Positions 53,204 to 64,000 of a stretch of DNA of 64,000 nt are shown one piece after another. Below the pieces are notes generated by a model. The model worked only from the letters and a program-made list of their open reading frames with translations. It did no database searches and had not been told where the DNA came from. Every line of letters begins with the position of its first letter. The first letter of the stretch is position 1. Made by a program: the position numbers and the translations under genes. Source of the stretch: Tiliqua scincoides (taxonomy: Eukaryota; Chordata; Lepidosauria; Squamata; Scincidae); assembly GCF_035046505.1 (NCBI RefSeq), contig NC_089822.1, positions 96,687,659 to 96,751,658 on the forward strand, given 5' to 3'.

Positions 53204-54069
53204 TAGACATTACAGTTGAAACCAACATTCTGCAATATTCAATTTCACCACTGGAACCACTGGAACCTGGAATACAAAAATTTGCATTTAAATCTTGCAT
53301 TTGTATTTTGAATGTGAACAATTATTGTTGAGAATATTTATAGAGCACTTTTCATTTACATTAGTATTTGAAATTTCTCTACTCTCTTCAGTGCCAGGTG
53401 GCGGCTTGCCTCTTTGTCATCAAAGACTGTCAAATACCAACGACTGCAAGACATTGAAGCAAAAAATCTAACCGTTTGGAAATATGCCAATATGCAGAGA
53501 ATGACTGGAGGAGAATAGGCACCACAACCATGGATGAAAGGAGAATTTGGGGGAGCAAACTTGTTTCGCCCTTGTTGATGTGAGTGCTGTGAGTGGTGAA
53601 GAAGAAATGACTTTGCATTCCCTTCCCACGGTAACCGTGCACCAGCTCAGGAAACCAGAGCTACTGTGGGCTGTGAAAATAAAGAGGGCCACTTAAGAGA
53701 CTGGCAGGCTCTTGCCTGAGCCATGTATCAGGTAAGCTGCTCAAGAGTCCTAGAGCTAAGCACTGCCAGGAAGGAGAAACAACAAGGGGAAGGTTTCTAG
53801 GCAACCATAAATTCTGAAGCAATAGGCTATTAGCCTTTTCTGCTCAGCTGCATACATCAATCACACCAGCATCCCAGGAGGGTAGGAGCTGGGGGCAGCC
53901 CATGTATATTCAATGTTTCTCTCTGGCAAAATATTTACCTGCTAAAATGTCACCTTCTTCTTTGATGTGCAGCCCTCAGAGGATCTGAGTTTGCTTCTCT
54001 GTTCTCAAGGCTCGACAGGCTGCAGACTTAGGACTTCTGCCTGCTTTGGCTAACGAGAGACCAGCGGTG
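53204..54069. other. Unassigned stretch
   Basis: No repeat recognised. TCTCTACTCTCTTCAG at 53379-53394 looks like a splice acceptor, but the following frames close quickly. Confidence 0.3.
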
Positions 54070-55075
54070 CTAGACAGTTCTATCCATCCATGTTACCAGG
54101 AGTATTTGGGGGTTGGGGGGTGTATGAAAAGACAAGGCGAGCGAATATTCCTCTCCTAAAGAAGTGTCAGGGCCATGGCACACATGACATTGCATTGCCA
54201 GAACAGCAAGGGTTATTTTATTTTTTAATATGGAAGCAATGGAACAGACCAGTGGGAGAAAGAAATTGGATTTATTAGCTTTGCTCAAGCAATAAGCCCC
54301 AGACAGACAGAATGAAATACAGTTATCTTATGTCCCTCACACCAAAAGTGGTGCCTGTTCCTAAGGATGTGTTCCTCTCATGAGCAAGCTGTGTAGCATG
54401 TGGTGGTGTATACCAGGGGTGCCCAAACCCCGGCCCTGGGGCCACTTGTGGCCCTCGAGACCTCTCAGTGTGGCCCTCAGGGAGCTCCCAGTCTCCAATG
54501 AGCCTCTGGCCCTCCAGTGATTTGTTGGAGTCCACACTGGCCCGATGCAACTGCTCTCAGCGTAAGGGCAACTGTTTGACCTCTCACACGAGCTGTGGGA
54601 TGAGGGCTCCCTCCACTGCTTGCTGTTTCACATCTGTGATGCAGTAGCGGCAGAAAAGGAAAGGCCAGCCTTGCTTTGCAAGGCCTTTTATAGGCCTTGA
54701 GCAATTGCAAGACCTTCATTCATTCATATAAATTCATCTTTAATATATTCATTTATGTAAACATATGTAAATTTATTCAAATTTGAAATGTAAATTAATT
54801 CTTTTTTCCCCCCAGCCCCTGACACAATGTCAGAGAGACGATGTGGCCCTCCTGCCAAAAACGTTGGACACCCGTGATGTATACCAACACTGGATTCATA
54901 ACTATGGCTTCTTCAAGTCCCCTTTTATACACCTTCATGAGGAAAAAATGAGATGATGCAATTTCCTGAGATGTGGCTTTATCTAGGCACATGATCTTGG
55001 TTTAGTGCCCAGAATATTTCCAGATATAAGGCCAAGAGAGGCATCCTTATTACCAGGTGTGCAAGCTAACAAAGC
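54070..55075 (+). repeat. Unclassified dispersed repeat, copy 3, split by a hAT
   Basis: Left part 54070-54413 and right part 54877-55075, separated by a hAT with its own TSD. Left blocks match 50070-50295 (TTGCATTGCCAGAACAGCAA, TTAGCTTTGCTCAAGCAATA, AGAATGAAATACAGTTATCT, GTTCCTCTCATGAGCAAGC). The right block (GATGATGCAATTTCCTGAGA, TGTGGCTTTATCTAGG) matches 3630-3680 of copy 1. The true length of the family is therefore about 500-550 bp. Confidence 0.65.
54414..54876 (-). mobile_element. Non-autonomous hAT element, type 1
   Basis: Starts CAGGGGTGCCCAAACCCCGG and ends GTTGGACACCCGTG. TSD GTGTATAC (54406-54413) and ATGTATAC (54877-54884), 7/8 with the central TA. It is the reverse complement of 2023-2486 throughout. 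Confidence 0.9.
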
Positions 55076-57619
55076 ATGACTCTGCACTTTTACCCAGATA
55101 TGAACCCAGTACTTTCCAAACTTTTTCAACTGGCGGCTCCCCTTGAAATCTACCCAGATACAACCACTGTGTTAAACCCTGTTCATACAATCCGGAACTG
55201 TAGACACCACTCACGATTACAGCATCAATGAGTATATGCCAGCAAGCCACCCCCCCCCCCCACTGTCCCTGTGGAGAGTACTTGTCTGAAGAGGTCATTT
55301 CCACGGGAAGACAATATCTACATAATCTGGTGTCTGTTCGTTTTCAGACAAACGCAATCCACAGGGGCAATGCAGGTGCATAGCTACAAGGACAGTGGTG
55401 GTGGATGCATGGTGTTTCACCATTCCAGTTTGTGTGGATATTGCTATCCCATTAAGAGTGTTTGCTGCTTTAGACAAGCACAGTCCCCAAAGGAGAATGG
55501 TGTGTGTGTGGTTATACATGTACTGGCCTGGGGCCATGATGGTGGATGGTATCCACAGTTTCAGGTTGTCTGAATCAGGCTTTAGTGTCTACCTCGATAC
55601 CTCATGCCTTTAATTCAAGTACATTTCTTTAGAGTACACAGAGTACATTTCACTAGAGTACATTTCATTAGAGTACAAAAACTACGATTTCTGTATCGCA
55701 TAAAAATGAATCCTGGTACAGAAAGTCTGTACCTTGGTAGAGGAGAACATGCAAACAGCTATTGTAATTTGTTCCCTTGGGGAACACCTAAGATACATTT
55801 TCCCTAATGGGGCAAACAGCAACTCGAGGGGTGATTTAGATCAGGAGCATGGCATGGAAAGGATAAAAGTTCACACACCTTACCCCCACGATCATGGTTT
55901 CAGTCCAGTTCAGGGACGCATGCACAAGCCCTTGCACTCTCTCTCTCTCTCTCTCTGAAAAAACAGGGAGACCCCATTTCAGATCTCCAGTTATCTTAAT
56001 TAGTTTGCCCCCCAGAGCAGCTTTGGTATCAGGGAAAATAGCATCCTCATTAACCCACATAATGTTAACCTGCACGATTGGTAAGTGGTAAATGATAAAA
56101 GGGGCCCATTCATAGTGCAGTAAGGCAATGATTGGTTGGGGAGAAGTGCTGTGATTGGTCCCGTCCACACAACTCCAGGCTTCCATGAGGAAGTGCTTCT
56201 TGTGCCACAGCAGTAGCGTACAAAGAGGGCTCACTATGAACTGCTGATTGGACACTGTTGCAAGGAAAGCAGGGGAGAGGGGAATTCCCAGCTTTTCTTG
56301 AAAGCAAAACCTACCATGTGCTGGAGGCAGAGGGTGCCTCACTCAGCACTAGGCAAGCCTGTTGTTGCTGACTGGGTAGCAGCCCTGATGTGGGCACAGG
56401 CTGGTGAGATCAGCAAGGACTCCTATGAGCTAAGCAATGGGTACTTGCACAAGTCTGAGTGCAGTGTCCCTGCCTCTGCTTCCATTCCCAGCACTGACAG
56501 TGAAGGGTGGGAATCCCAACCCCCCCACCCCCCCATTCATTCTGGCTGCTCCAACCAGCAACGTTGTTCTGATGAAGCAAGACCTTTCCTACAGGTGTAT
56601 GCCACAGACAGTGCTAGGCTTTAACAAAGGCCTGCAGACCTTGTGAATCACAAGCTGTGACCTGCAAAGCCAAATGCCACAAATCACATTGTGACTCACC
56701 ACCAGTTCAGTACATCTGTCTCTGCTGTCTGCTTGGGAATGCTGGAAGGGAGGGGTTGTCATGTACCTGGCAGCTCCCCAGTATGTCATTGGTGGGTTGC
56801 ATTTAACTAGTTGGGTTACACAGGGTTGCAGGATTCTGTTGGTTTTCACGCGGCAGGCAAACCTGTTTAGCAACTGATCAGTGGTTGCCTTCAAAGGCAC
56901 CTGAACTCAAGTTGTGCTGTCCCATATTCAGACTTCTTTGAAAAGGGCATTTGTAGATGACAGCTTGGTTCTCTAGTTGGCATTGTTAACTTCCTCCCTT
57001 ATATTTCATGGCTTGTTCCTGTCCCTCCAGCCAATGAATTAGGAGAATCAGAGTGGGGCAGAGGAGCAGGTTAGGGTTAGGGTCAGGGAATAAGAACTAG
57101 CTGTACCTATCTGATGAGAGGTAAGAATAACGGTGGTTGTGATAGCAAGTCTGGCTGGTGTCTCTCCAGCGGGAGGCAAGAGATTCAAAGGACTGCTTGA
57201 GAGGGGAAAAGGGGCAGGAGCTATGAAGTCACCATGCAGGAAGCTGAACCTTTGGCAGTACCTTTGTTTTGAACAAGAAGGAGTTTATTCTCCCACCCAC
57301 CCCTTTTGTTCATTCTCGCTGCACCACAGTGAATTCGTTTACTAACAACCACAACATCCTGATTCAAAAAGCAGAACACATCACCGCCCTACCCCAGCGA
57401 TGGTTTTCCTGTCAGTTCAAGCAAACAGAAAGCTGTTTAGGCAGACGGTGCCTATCAACAAGTGGAGTCTGAAGGAGGACGGACGATGATTTCATATTGC
57501 CCCATGTGTGGAAAGCCGGTCTACTTTGGTAAGTTTGTTCTACTGCACAGAGTAGGCTTCGAAAGTGAATGGAGACATTTTCATGCCCTCCAAATATCAC
57601 GTATTCTGGTTGAGTGAAG
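55076..57619. other. Unassigned stretch
   Basis: No gene recognised. A CT run lies at 55939-55957. GGTTAGGGTTAGGGTCAGGG at 57069 is a very short telomere-like word. Open frames on both strands lack recognisable domains. Confidence 0.3.
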
Positions 57620-57659
57620 TTTGGGCGTGTCTACACCATATGTTTAATAGTCATTCTTT

Positions 57660-57810
57660 CTCTCCCCCCCCCCCCCCCGGGAAGTAAAATCCTGTGAGGG
57701 TGACCAGCTAGGGTTCCCTAGCAGACAATTCTCAGCACACTCACCAAAGTAGAATTCCAGGATTCTTTGGGAGTAGCCACGACAATTAAAGAGTTATTAA
57801 AGCAACACCA
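57660..57810. mobile_element. Old foldback MITE fragment
   Basis: Contains GACAATTCTCAGCACACTC and GAATTCCAGGATTCTTTGGG, with AAAGAGTTATTAAAGC, as in the old self-complementary repeat near 27290. A C homopolymer of about 14 bp lies at its left. Confidence 0.4.
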
Positions 57811-57849
57811 GTTTATAGGAGAAATATGCCTTGCATCTTGATGAAAGGA

Positions 57850-58200
57850 AGTTTGAATTTTATTTATTTATTACTGTATTTGTAATATACCCATAGATTC
57901 TTACAGATTACATCGGCATTTTTCAAATGGGGTTTTTTACAGTTATTGTTCCATTTATGTAGAACCCTTCATTTTCCAGGTGTTTCCCTTTCCCAGTGTG
58001 GTCATCTCTCTGGCTGCATAGCTCTCATAAGATTTATTTTTATTACTGCATATATTATTATATAAAGCCATCAAATGGGCACGGTGCTATATGAAATGTA
58101 AGAGAATGAGTCGCTGCCCAAGGGGCTTATAATCTAAAAGTCAACATGGGGACAGAATGGAGGAAAGGGAGGAAAATGGAGATGGAGTAGACAGGAGTAA
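57850..58200 (+). repeat. Old SINE/LINE-tail-like repeats
   Basis: 57860-58030 resembles the SINE body near 30600-30850 (TCTTACAGATTACATCGGC, TTTTTTACAGTTATTGTTCC, CAGTGTGGTCATC). 58060-58200 contains GGGCACGGTGCTATATGAAA and GTCGCTGCCCAAGGGGCTTA then TAATCTAAAA, a word series I recall from an old amniote interspersed repeat. Confidence 0.45.
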
Positions 58201-59248
58201 AATGTGCAATGATTTTAGTTGTATTTGTGTATGGGGGTGTATGTGCTGAAGTTTTAATGGAAATGGTGGTGTTATGAGGAGTATGAAAAAAGTTTATGTG
58301 GCTAAGGCTTGCCCTTGAGAATCCGGTGATGATGAGCTATATAGTACACTATTGGAACATATTTTCCCAAGTCTATGAGAAGATAAGTTTCATTTACTTC
58401 CGGGTTTGATCTTAGAAGTGCGTGTGTGTGTGGTGCAAATTTTCTCCCTTAAAATAGTGGATTGCAGGAAAAGCTGGGATGCCACAGTATGTAAACACTA
58501 ACTTTTTGCTTCTGATCTCTGCCTACCCAGTGGCCCCATTCTCTTTGTTCGTTCTTTTTCCAGTGGCCAAAGAGAGTCATGTCACACAGAGGACATGTGA
58601 ATAGAGCTAACTCCATAATCCTGCCTCATTTGCTTCTGAGTGAATGGCTGTCTCAACAGAACAGCTCAGTTGCTTGACTTGTTTCCCCAGACAGAATATA
58701 CAGGCATTGCCAGTTTTCAACGTGTTGAGTATTGCTTTCATGGTCCTGGAGACAGGCTTCCTGCAACCCTTCCTCCCCCTCCTGCCTCAACTGCAAACTG
58801 TTCCGTTTCTATAAAAACTGTGTTTCCTGTGCTGCAGCGTGTTTGGCTGCTACGCTACACAGCCCCATCCATGCCAAGAGCAAACTTGAACAGTTGCAGA
58901 GCCTTTCTTTCTCAGAAAGTTACCTTGCCTTTCCAATAAATTGCAACGCTTCGTCGTGTGCTGGCCGTGAACAAGATAAAGAGTCAGTGTTGCACTACGA
59001 GCTCCTTCTGTCAAAGAGGAAAAGCCTGCAGAGACCTCTGCGATGGAAATAGTTTCACAACCTGCACTGCACCACATGCTGTTTTTCTGTTGCAAAATTC
59101 TGTAGCTGCTTCAAGGACCCTCTGTTGGGCTGGGAGGAAGTTGCACAGGCTCTGGAGGAGAACATGGGCGATGCTGTCTGGAACTGTTCTGCCTTCTTCT
59201 CCTGTTATGAGTCCTCTCAGTGACTGTGCAAATAGCTTGTGAAACTAA
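58201..59248. other. Unassigned stretch
   Basis: 58640-59170 is less AT-rich, with TCTATAAAAACTG at about 58810 and CCAATAAATTGC at about 58933. This spacing could suit an old LTR or a small promoter and poly(A) site, but no repeat structure supports either. Confidence 0.3.
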
Positions 59249-59789
59249 GAGTCCAATCCTAACCTGCGCTAGAGACAGGCAGGCTGGCATTGCCTGTGCT
59301 GTACCCAGCGCAAGTTTGGGGCCAAAAGCAGCGCAGGTCAAGGCAAGGGGAATCGCTTCCCCTTACCCTATGTTGTGCTGCAGTGGCTCCAGTGGGTCTA
59401 TTCGGATCTGTACCACCTCAGCAGGTGGCGCAGCTCCATGCCATCCAGGATCTGGCAAAACCGCTTGGTCTCAGCCCTGCCTCCTGTTCTCCACTCACCC
59501 ACTACTGGGAACGCCTGCCGCCCGCCCTCCCCCTGCCCCGGAATGCCTCCTCCCTGCCCTCCTCACACCCCCTGACCCCTACACCGGCCGAGCTTGGCAA
59601 GCTCAACTCACTTGTCTTCCAGGGCCCATGGTGGCGTGGAGAGACCAGTGCACAGACCTGTACCAGTCCAGGCCAGTGCACGGACCAGCTTCCTTCAGAG
59701 TGGCATAAAAGTGCTTTACGGCACTTTTGCAACTCTTGGGTCAGTGCAAGGGACTTGCGCCAGCCCAACTGCCCCTTAAGATTGTGCCC
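59249..59789 (+). mobile_element. Harbinger-like element, about 541 bp, TAA TSD
   Basis: Starts GAGTCCAATCCTAACCTGCG and ends CTTAAGATTGTGCCC. TAA flanks both sides (59246-59248, 59790-59792). The terminal word CAATCCTAACC is shared with the 90 bp and 180 bp MITE families. The interior is GC-rich, with paired words such as GCACTTTTGCA and AAAGTGCTTTACGGC. No recognisable transposase or Myb-like gene; open frames are not protein-like. Confidence 0.75.
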
Positions 59790-59971
59790 TAACTACCCAT
59801 CTCTGTCCCTTGCTTCCATCATATGATCCTGAGAAAACAGTGGCCATTTTGAATCACTAATTGGAAGTAATTTTGGACTAGAAGAGGTCAGGCAAACGGA
59901 AGCTTAAACCAAAGAAGCGAGTGGTACTGTTGATTGGAGGAATCGAACATTCTGGGTTGAGGTGTGCAGTC

Positions 59972-60341
59972 TAAGAACATAAGAACAGCCCCACTGGATC
60001 AGGCCATAGGCCCATCTAGTCCAGCTTCCTGTATCTCACAGCGGCCCACCAAATGCCCCAGGGAGCACACCAGATAACAAGAGACCTGCATCCTGGTGCC
60101 CTCCCTTGCATCTGGCATTCTGACATAGCCCATTTCTAAAATCAGGAGGTGGCACATACACATCATGGCTTGTAACCCGTAATGGATTTTTCCTCCAGAA
60201 ATTTGTCCAATTCCCTTTTAAAGGCATCTAGGCCCAATGCCATCACCACGTCCTGTGGCAATGAGTTTCACAGACCAACCACACACTGAATAAAGAAATA
60301 TTTTCATTTGTCTGTCCTAACTCTCCCAACACTCAATTTTT
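59972..60341 (-). mobile_element. CR1-type LINE 3' end
   Basis: Tail AAGAACATAAGAACAGCCCC, GGATCAGGCCATAGGCCCAT, TAATGGATTTTTCCTCCAGA and CTCTCCCAACACTCAATTTT: follows 31569-32085 closely, but the coding part (about 60180-60340) is frame-damaged. Truncated on the right within the block where the other copy continues. Confidence 0.88.
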
Positions 60342-60345
60342 TGGA

Positions 60346-61170
60346 TGGAGTTGCTCTTCCTGGATGCCGAGGTGTCAGCATCCAGTGGCCTGGATAGCGT
60401 TTACCTGCTTTGTCTTGATACTGCAGCTGCATCATTATTTGGAGAATTCAGACTCTGTCTCAGACACCCAAACTCTGCATCCCCTCCTGGTTGAATTGTT
60501 ATTATTAATAATAACTGTCATTTATTTATGTGTCCTTCAAGACAGCCTGGAAGTTCCAGTTGGTTCAGAATGTAGCTGCCCTGTTTTTATCTGAGGCCAT
60601 GAGATTGGATTATATCAAGTTTATCCTTTGTCAACTCTGCTAGGCTTAGTTCAAGATGGTGGTTGTTGGCTCCTGGGTCAGAAGTATCTTCCTCCTGCAA
60701 AAGTTTAAATATGAACTGTGATCTACCTTGGAGGCCTTTCTCTGTGCACCCCCCCCCTTTATCTGAACTATGGAGGGGGTACAAGATGAAAGGACATTTG
60801 GTTGTTGAACCCAACTTATCAAACAGCTTTCAACAAAAGGCCCCTTCACTGCCCATACTAAAGATGGCAGTGAAAACTGAAGCTGCAATCTTATCCACAT
60901 TTATCTGGGAGTAAGCACCATTGACTGTAATGGGTCTTACTTCTGAGTAGATGTGCCTAGGATTGGGCTCTGAATTGTTTCAGGGAGTCTTTTGGAACCA
61001 ATGTTGTACTAATTTTCTGTTTTAGCAATATTGTCTCTAAAAATATCAATCTGCTGCTTTTTTTTTGATGCTTTATGTTGTGTTTTATCATTTTCTGTGA
61101 ACCGTCTTGAGCGTATGGAAAACAAATATGGAAAGGTAAGATAAAATGTAGTCATAAATGAATGAATAAA
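60346..61170 (+). mobile_element. L2-type LINE fragment, old
   Basis: The first block reads like '...DAEVSASSGLDSVYLLCLDTAA'. Further on, TGGAAGTTCCAGTTGGTTCA and GAATGTAGCTGCC encode the L2/CR1 signature W-K-L/F-Q-L-V-Q-N-A-A-A. At the 3' end, GTGAACCGTCTTGAGCGTAT and AATAAATA form the usual tail. A CAATCCTA MITE (about 60885-60973) lies inside. Confidence 0.65.
60885..60973 (-). mobile_element. CAATCCTA-family MITE inside the L2 fragment
   Basis: AGCTGCAATCTTATCCACAT, CTGGGAGTAAGCACCATTG, TTACTTCTGAGTAGATGTGC and CTAGGATTGGGCTC; TGA lies on both sides, consistent with a 3 bp duplication. Confidence 0.72.
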
Positions 61171-62129
61171 TATGATCAAAGCTCCTTTTCCTTCCCTCAG
61201 AATTATCTTCCTTGGAGGTTTCTCTCAGCAAGAAACCTCCAAACTCATCTTGACATTTGACTTCAGGGGCAAGTCTTGTTGTGGAGATGTCACATTTGGC
61301 CAGCCTCAAGCTGCAATTATTTTGTCAATGGAAAAACGTCCTTGTCTCCCTAGCTGGCAGGTCTATGGCTATCACAACTGCTGTGAAGAATGTGAATGTG
61401 TGTGCGTGCCATGAGCAATTACTTGGTAATCTATCTCATACCACAGTTCTTTATACTCGGTACCTCCTGTGCCAAATGTAGTGGTGGAAACTGGGCTTCT
61501 TGGTTGCTTCTACTCTCACCAGGGGATAGGACAGAATGAGACCCTACACACATTGAGATTGAGCCCTCAAGCCTTTAAAGTCTGTTGTTGGACTTGGATA
61601 GGAAGGCATGGGAACAAACCCCTACGAAGTCATGAAATTCAGTGGACGACCTTGAGGCACACATTCTATCTCAAAGTAATTTACTATGAGGATAAAAGAG
61701 GAATGGGAAATACCACCCTGAGTTCCTTGGAAGAAGGGCATGATGAAAATGTCATAAATACACTTTGCACTGATGTCGAGCTTTCAAGTGTGCTCCACTG
61801 TTGATGCTGTGTCCCTGCAACAAGGTGGTTCAGGAGTCCTGTTCCCATATTGCAGGCTAAAACTGAGAGCAAGTGGTTTGTTGAAAGCCACCAAATGAGT
61901 TAGTGGCAGAAGTAAGATGCAGAACAGGGACTTTCAGATTCACGGTTCAGTCCTTGAACTACTATTTTGCATATTACCCAGTTTGACAGGGTAGAAATAA
62001 ATGACTAGTTTCTTTAGTGCTGGTCAGACTTAAAACAGGTCTTCCTCCTCCTCCTTTTCTTAATTCCTCCTGGATTATTCTTTTAGTCCACTTCCAAAGT
62101 GCTATTTTATAACCCCCATGTCACTCAGC
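61171..62129. other. Unassigned stretch with MIR-like word
   Basis: 61870-61960 (GAAAGCCACCAAATGAGTTA, GTGGCAGAAGTAAG) resembles the end of a MIR-type SINE. No gene. Confidence 0.35.
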
Positions 62130-62340
62130 TGTAATACTTGAATTTATATTGGACTCTCCACAAGGATTCCAAGCTCTCAACTTACATTATTTCGGCAATC
62201 CTTACAACTATGTAAGCCAGGCTTGTATCATTATCCCTGTATAACAGGTGGAGGGGAAACTTGCCTAAGGCCACCTGCTGAGTGCATGGCTAAAGTGAAA
62301 TTTGAAAAGGGGACTTCCCCAGTCATCATTCTTGTAACCA
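62130..62340 (+). mobile_element. MIR-like SINE fragment
   Basis: ACATTATTTCGGCAATCCTT, ACAACTATGTAAGCCAGG, TATCATTATCCCTGTATAAC and CTTGCCTAAGGCCACCTGCT follow the MIR order (TTAATCCTCACAACAACC...GTAGGT...TTATCCCCATTTTACAG...TTGCCCAAGGTCAC). It is old, and the tRNA head is missing. Confidence 0.6.
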
Positions 62341-62740
62341 CTGTCCTCTCTGTATATGCTGGTCTGTTTTGCTCCAGACCGGGGGGGGGGGGGGAGTGAA
62401 GCAAGACAACAGACAATAGCATGCAGATATCTAACGCAAGGCTGAGTATTCAGGAAGCTATAGTGTTCAAAAGGTAGTGACTTGTGGAAACAGGAAGTGT
62501 AGGTCACAAACAGGAAGTATCTAGCATGGTCAGAGCTTTTCACACTCTGCATCAGCAGCACAGGAAGCAAGAAGTCACAAAACATGAGCAGAAAGGAGCA
62601 CTGAGGCACCTCCGAGAGATTTTTAAAGGGAAATTCTACCAGCTATGTGGCAAGAAATCTTTTGATAGGTATGCAATGGATCCCTTCATTGTTCTCCCGC
62701 AATTGTTTGTAATTGTGGGAGGAAAAACTGGAAGTCAGAT

Positions 62741-63231
62741 CAGTGGCGTCACTAGGGTTCACGTCACCCAGTGCGGGAGGCCAGCGCGTCCCCTCCCTGC
62801 AGTGGGCGGGGCAACACTCCAGGTGATCTACCATTGCCCCGCCCCCACTGTTTTTTTTGGATGTACCTTTTGATAGAATAAAGGTACTTCAATGCAGTTT
62901 GTTTCATTGCATTCTGCATGAAATCACACATTGATTGATATATAACATGATGGTATTATTTTTACAAATTGTGATTTTGGTCACTAGTGGTATCACCTCC
63001 CCTCAGGGTGTCAACTTACTAACACCTTATTGGAGCAGTTCTCAAACTTTTTTGATAGCAAAGAGATATTTCACTCCTGTTTTTTGCATTGCATTCCGCT
63101 GGAAATTCCACATCCAACGTTATATAACATGATGGGGTTACTCCTAACCACCATGATTTTAGCATGTCACCCCCCAGTACACGTCACCCGATGTGGCCCA
63201 CACCACCCACACACCCCTAGTGATGCCACTG
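62741..63231 (+). mobile_element. hAT-like element, short deletion form, perfect TSD
   Basis: Starts CAGTGGCGTCACTAGGGTTC and ends CCCCTAGTGATGCCACTG. TSD AGTCAGAT at 62733-62740 and 63232-63239, perfect. It is 491 bp long. Its left 300 bp match 23062-23420 and its right part matches 24890-25088 of the long composite copy. The junction lies just inside a nested hAT start (CAGTTCTCAAACTTTT). Confidence 0.92.
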
Positions 63232-63604
63232 AGTCAGATCTTTCTGTTTTCTACTGATGCTTGCAAGAGGAGTAGAGCTGATATCCAAATCAACTGGTAA
63301 TATGTTGTGTAACTTCAAAAGCTGTGGTGTGAGAGATACTAGCACCTGTGTGTTAACTTATCTCCAGTTGGTACTGGAAGGTGGGTTAGGGTTGTGCCCT
63401 AAGACATATAGATGTCCAACACTGACTTTTAACCCTCTGGCTCCCTCTTGACCATGGAAGTGGCTTATTATATTCTGAACTCTTCCTGTGTTTGTTTTAA
63501 TTTGTAACATTGAGATAGCACTTTAGAGTAGCTCTTCACACATGACCTGTAATCTATACAACCATCATAGAGGTCCAGTGATTGTGGTCTGCTTAAGGCC
63601 ACCT

Positions 63605-63683
63605 ACAGCACAATCCTATGCATTGTTTACTCAGAAGTAAGCCCCACTGTGTTTAATGGGACTTACTCTTAGATAAGCATGTA
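63605..63683 (+). mobile_element. CAATCCTA-family MITE, right end lost
   Basis: CAGCACAATCCTATGCATTG, TTACTCAGAAGTAAGCCCCA and ATGGGACTTACTCTTAGATA; the terminal half is cut off by the TA-flanked element that follows. Confidence 0.7.
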
Positions 63684-64000
63684 CAGGTTGAGCCTGTTTA
63701 TCTGCAAATTTTATATCTGCAAACCTCGCTCAACCTGAACTCTCCAAAGGTGACCGGAGCTATGCTCCAGTTGCCTCTGGAGAGCTTTCTGAAGCCTGCA
63801 GAGGCTTCACATATCTGCCTGCGGCCTCTGCAGGCTTCAGAATGAAGCCCGGAGGTAAAAAAAAATGCGACTTCCAGTTTCCATTGGGAAACCAGAAGTG
63901 ACGTTTTAATGCGTTTTAAGGCATTCCGAGGAAAACTGGAAGTTGAGTTTTTTTTTTTTGCCAGTTTGTATCTGGTAACCCTATTTATACACTCTGTAGT
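63684..64000 (+). mobile_element. Tc1/mariner-type MITE, cut by window end
   Basis: Starts after TA with CAGGTTGAGCCTGTTTATCT, the same end word as the complement of the right end of 44483-44871. GAAGCCTGCAGAGGC and GCCTCTGCAGGCTTC form an inner inverted pair. The right end lies beyond the window. Confidence 0.65.

Noticed and set aside
57066-57088. Telomere-like GGTTAGGGTTAGGG
   Set aside because: Only about two and a half units; too short to be an interstitial telomeric array.
58805-58945. TATAAAA and AATAAA about 120 bp apart, as in an LTR
   Set aside because: No inverted ends, no duplication of target and no second copy in the window.
1-64000. CRISPR arrays, operons, bacterial insertion sequences
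   Set aside because: Direct repeats here are microsatellites, satellites or transposon copies without regular unique spacers. The sequence is plainly vertebrate.

Overview
The window is vertebrate nuclear DNA, most likely from a squamate reptile (lizard or snake). It has no operons, ribosome binding sites or prokaryotic genes. Instead it is an intergenic or intronic landscape packed with interspersed repeats. The squamate call rests on the mixture: a BovB (RTE) LINE with a clear target-site duplication (TSD), CR1-type and L2-type LINE ends, an L1 fragment, 5S-rRNA-derived SINEs, tRNA-derived SINEs, very many short palindromic MITEs carrying the 'TCTACTCAGAAGTAAGTCC' motif, a large hAT load, and long AC/AG/AAT microsatellites. 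No complete host gene is visible. Two short stretches look like possible host exons on the + strand (39260-39363 and a possible terminal exon at 49515-49634), but I cannot name a gene.

Layout. 1-13.5 kb: a satellite-like fragment, a pair of hAT elements inserted back to back in one target, a 5S SINE, CR1 and MITE fragments, a diverged local duplication (6.7/7.1 kb) and long unassigned stretches. 13.5-19.2 kb: two minus-strand copies (A, B) of a LINE whose protein ends in a CX2C...HX4C finger, with L2 and L1 fragments between them. 20-26.7 kb: a 2 kb composite hAT-like element (23.06-25.09 kb) and a 1.3 kb hAT-like element (25.43-26.74 kb) that is mostly one giant palindrome containing tRNA-like modules. 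27.8-32.3 kb: a second 5S SINE, LINE copy C, and a CR1 3' end next to a hAT with a perfect TSD. 34-41 kb: foldback hATs, a second pair of stacked hATs, and a candidate exon. 41.7-43.4 kb: one hAT element carrying a 5S SINE, a BovB, a Harbinger-like MITE and a LINE-tail element nested inside it. 44-49.5 kb: TA-flanked MITEs, another hAT, LINE copy D (the most intact) and a candidate terminal exon. 50-64 kb: copies of an unclassified dispersed repeat, Harbinger-like MITEs, CR1, L2 and MIR-like fossils, and a short deletion form of the 23 kb hAT.

How the parts work together. Three kinds of element share one 3' tail (TTGGCAACCTTCAGTCTCGAAAGACTATGG on the window's + strand, seen in both orientations): the autonomous-type LINE (A-D), the 5S-rRNA SINEs (three copies) and a 466 bp element at 42.75 kb. 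This is the expected signature of short elements borrowing a LINE's machinery by tail mimicry. The hAT elements show 8 bp TSDs of the form nnnTAnnn and repeatedly reuse one another's TSD as the next target.

Limits: every family name is from reading and memory, with no database search. Boundaries without a stated TSD are approximate to tens of bases.
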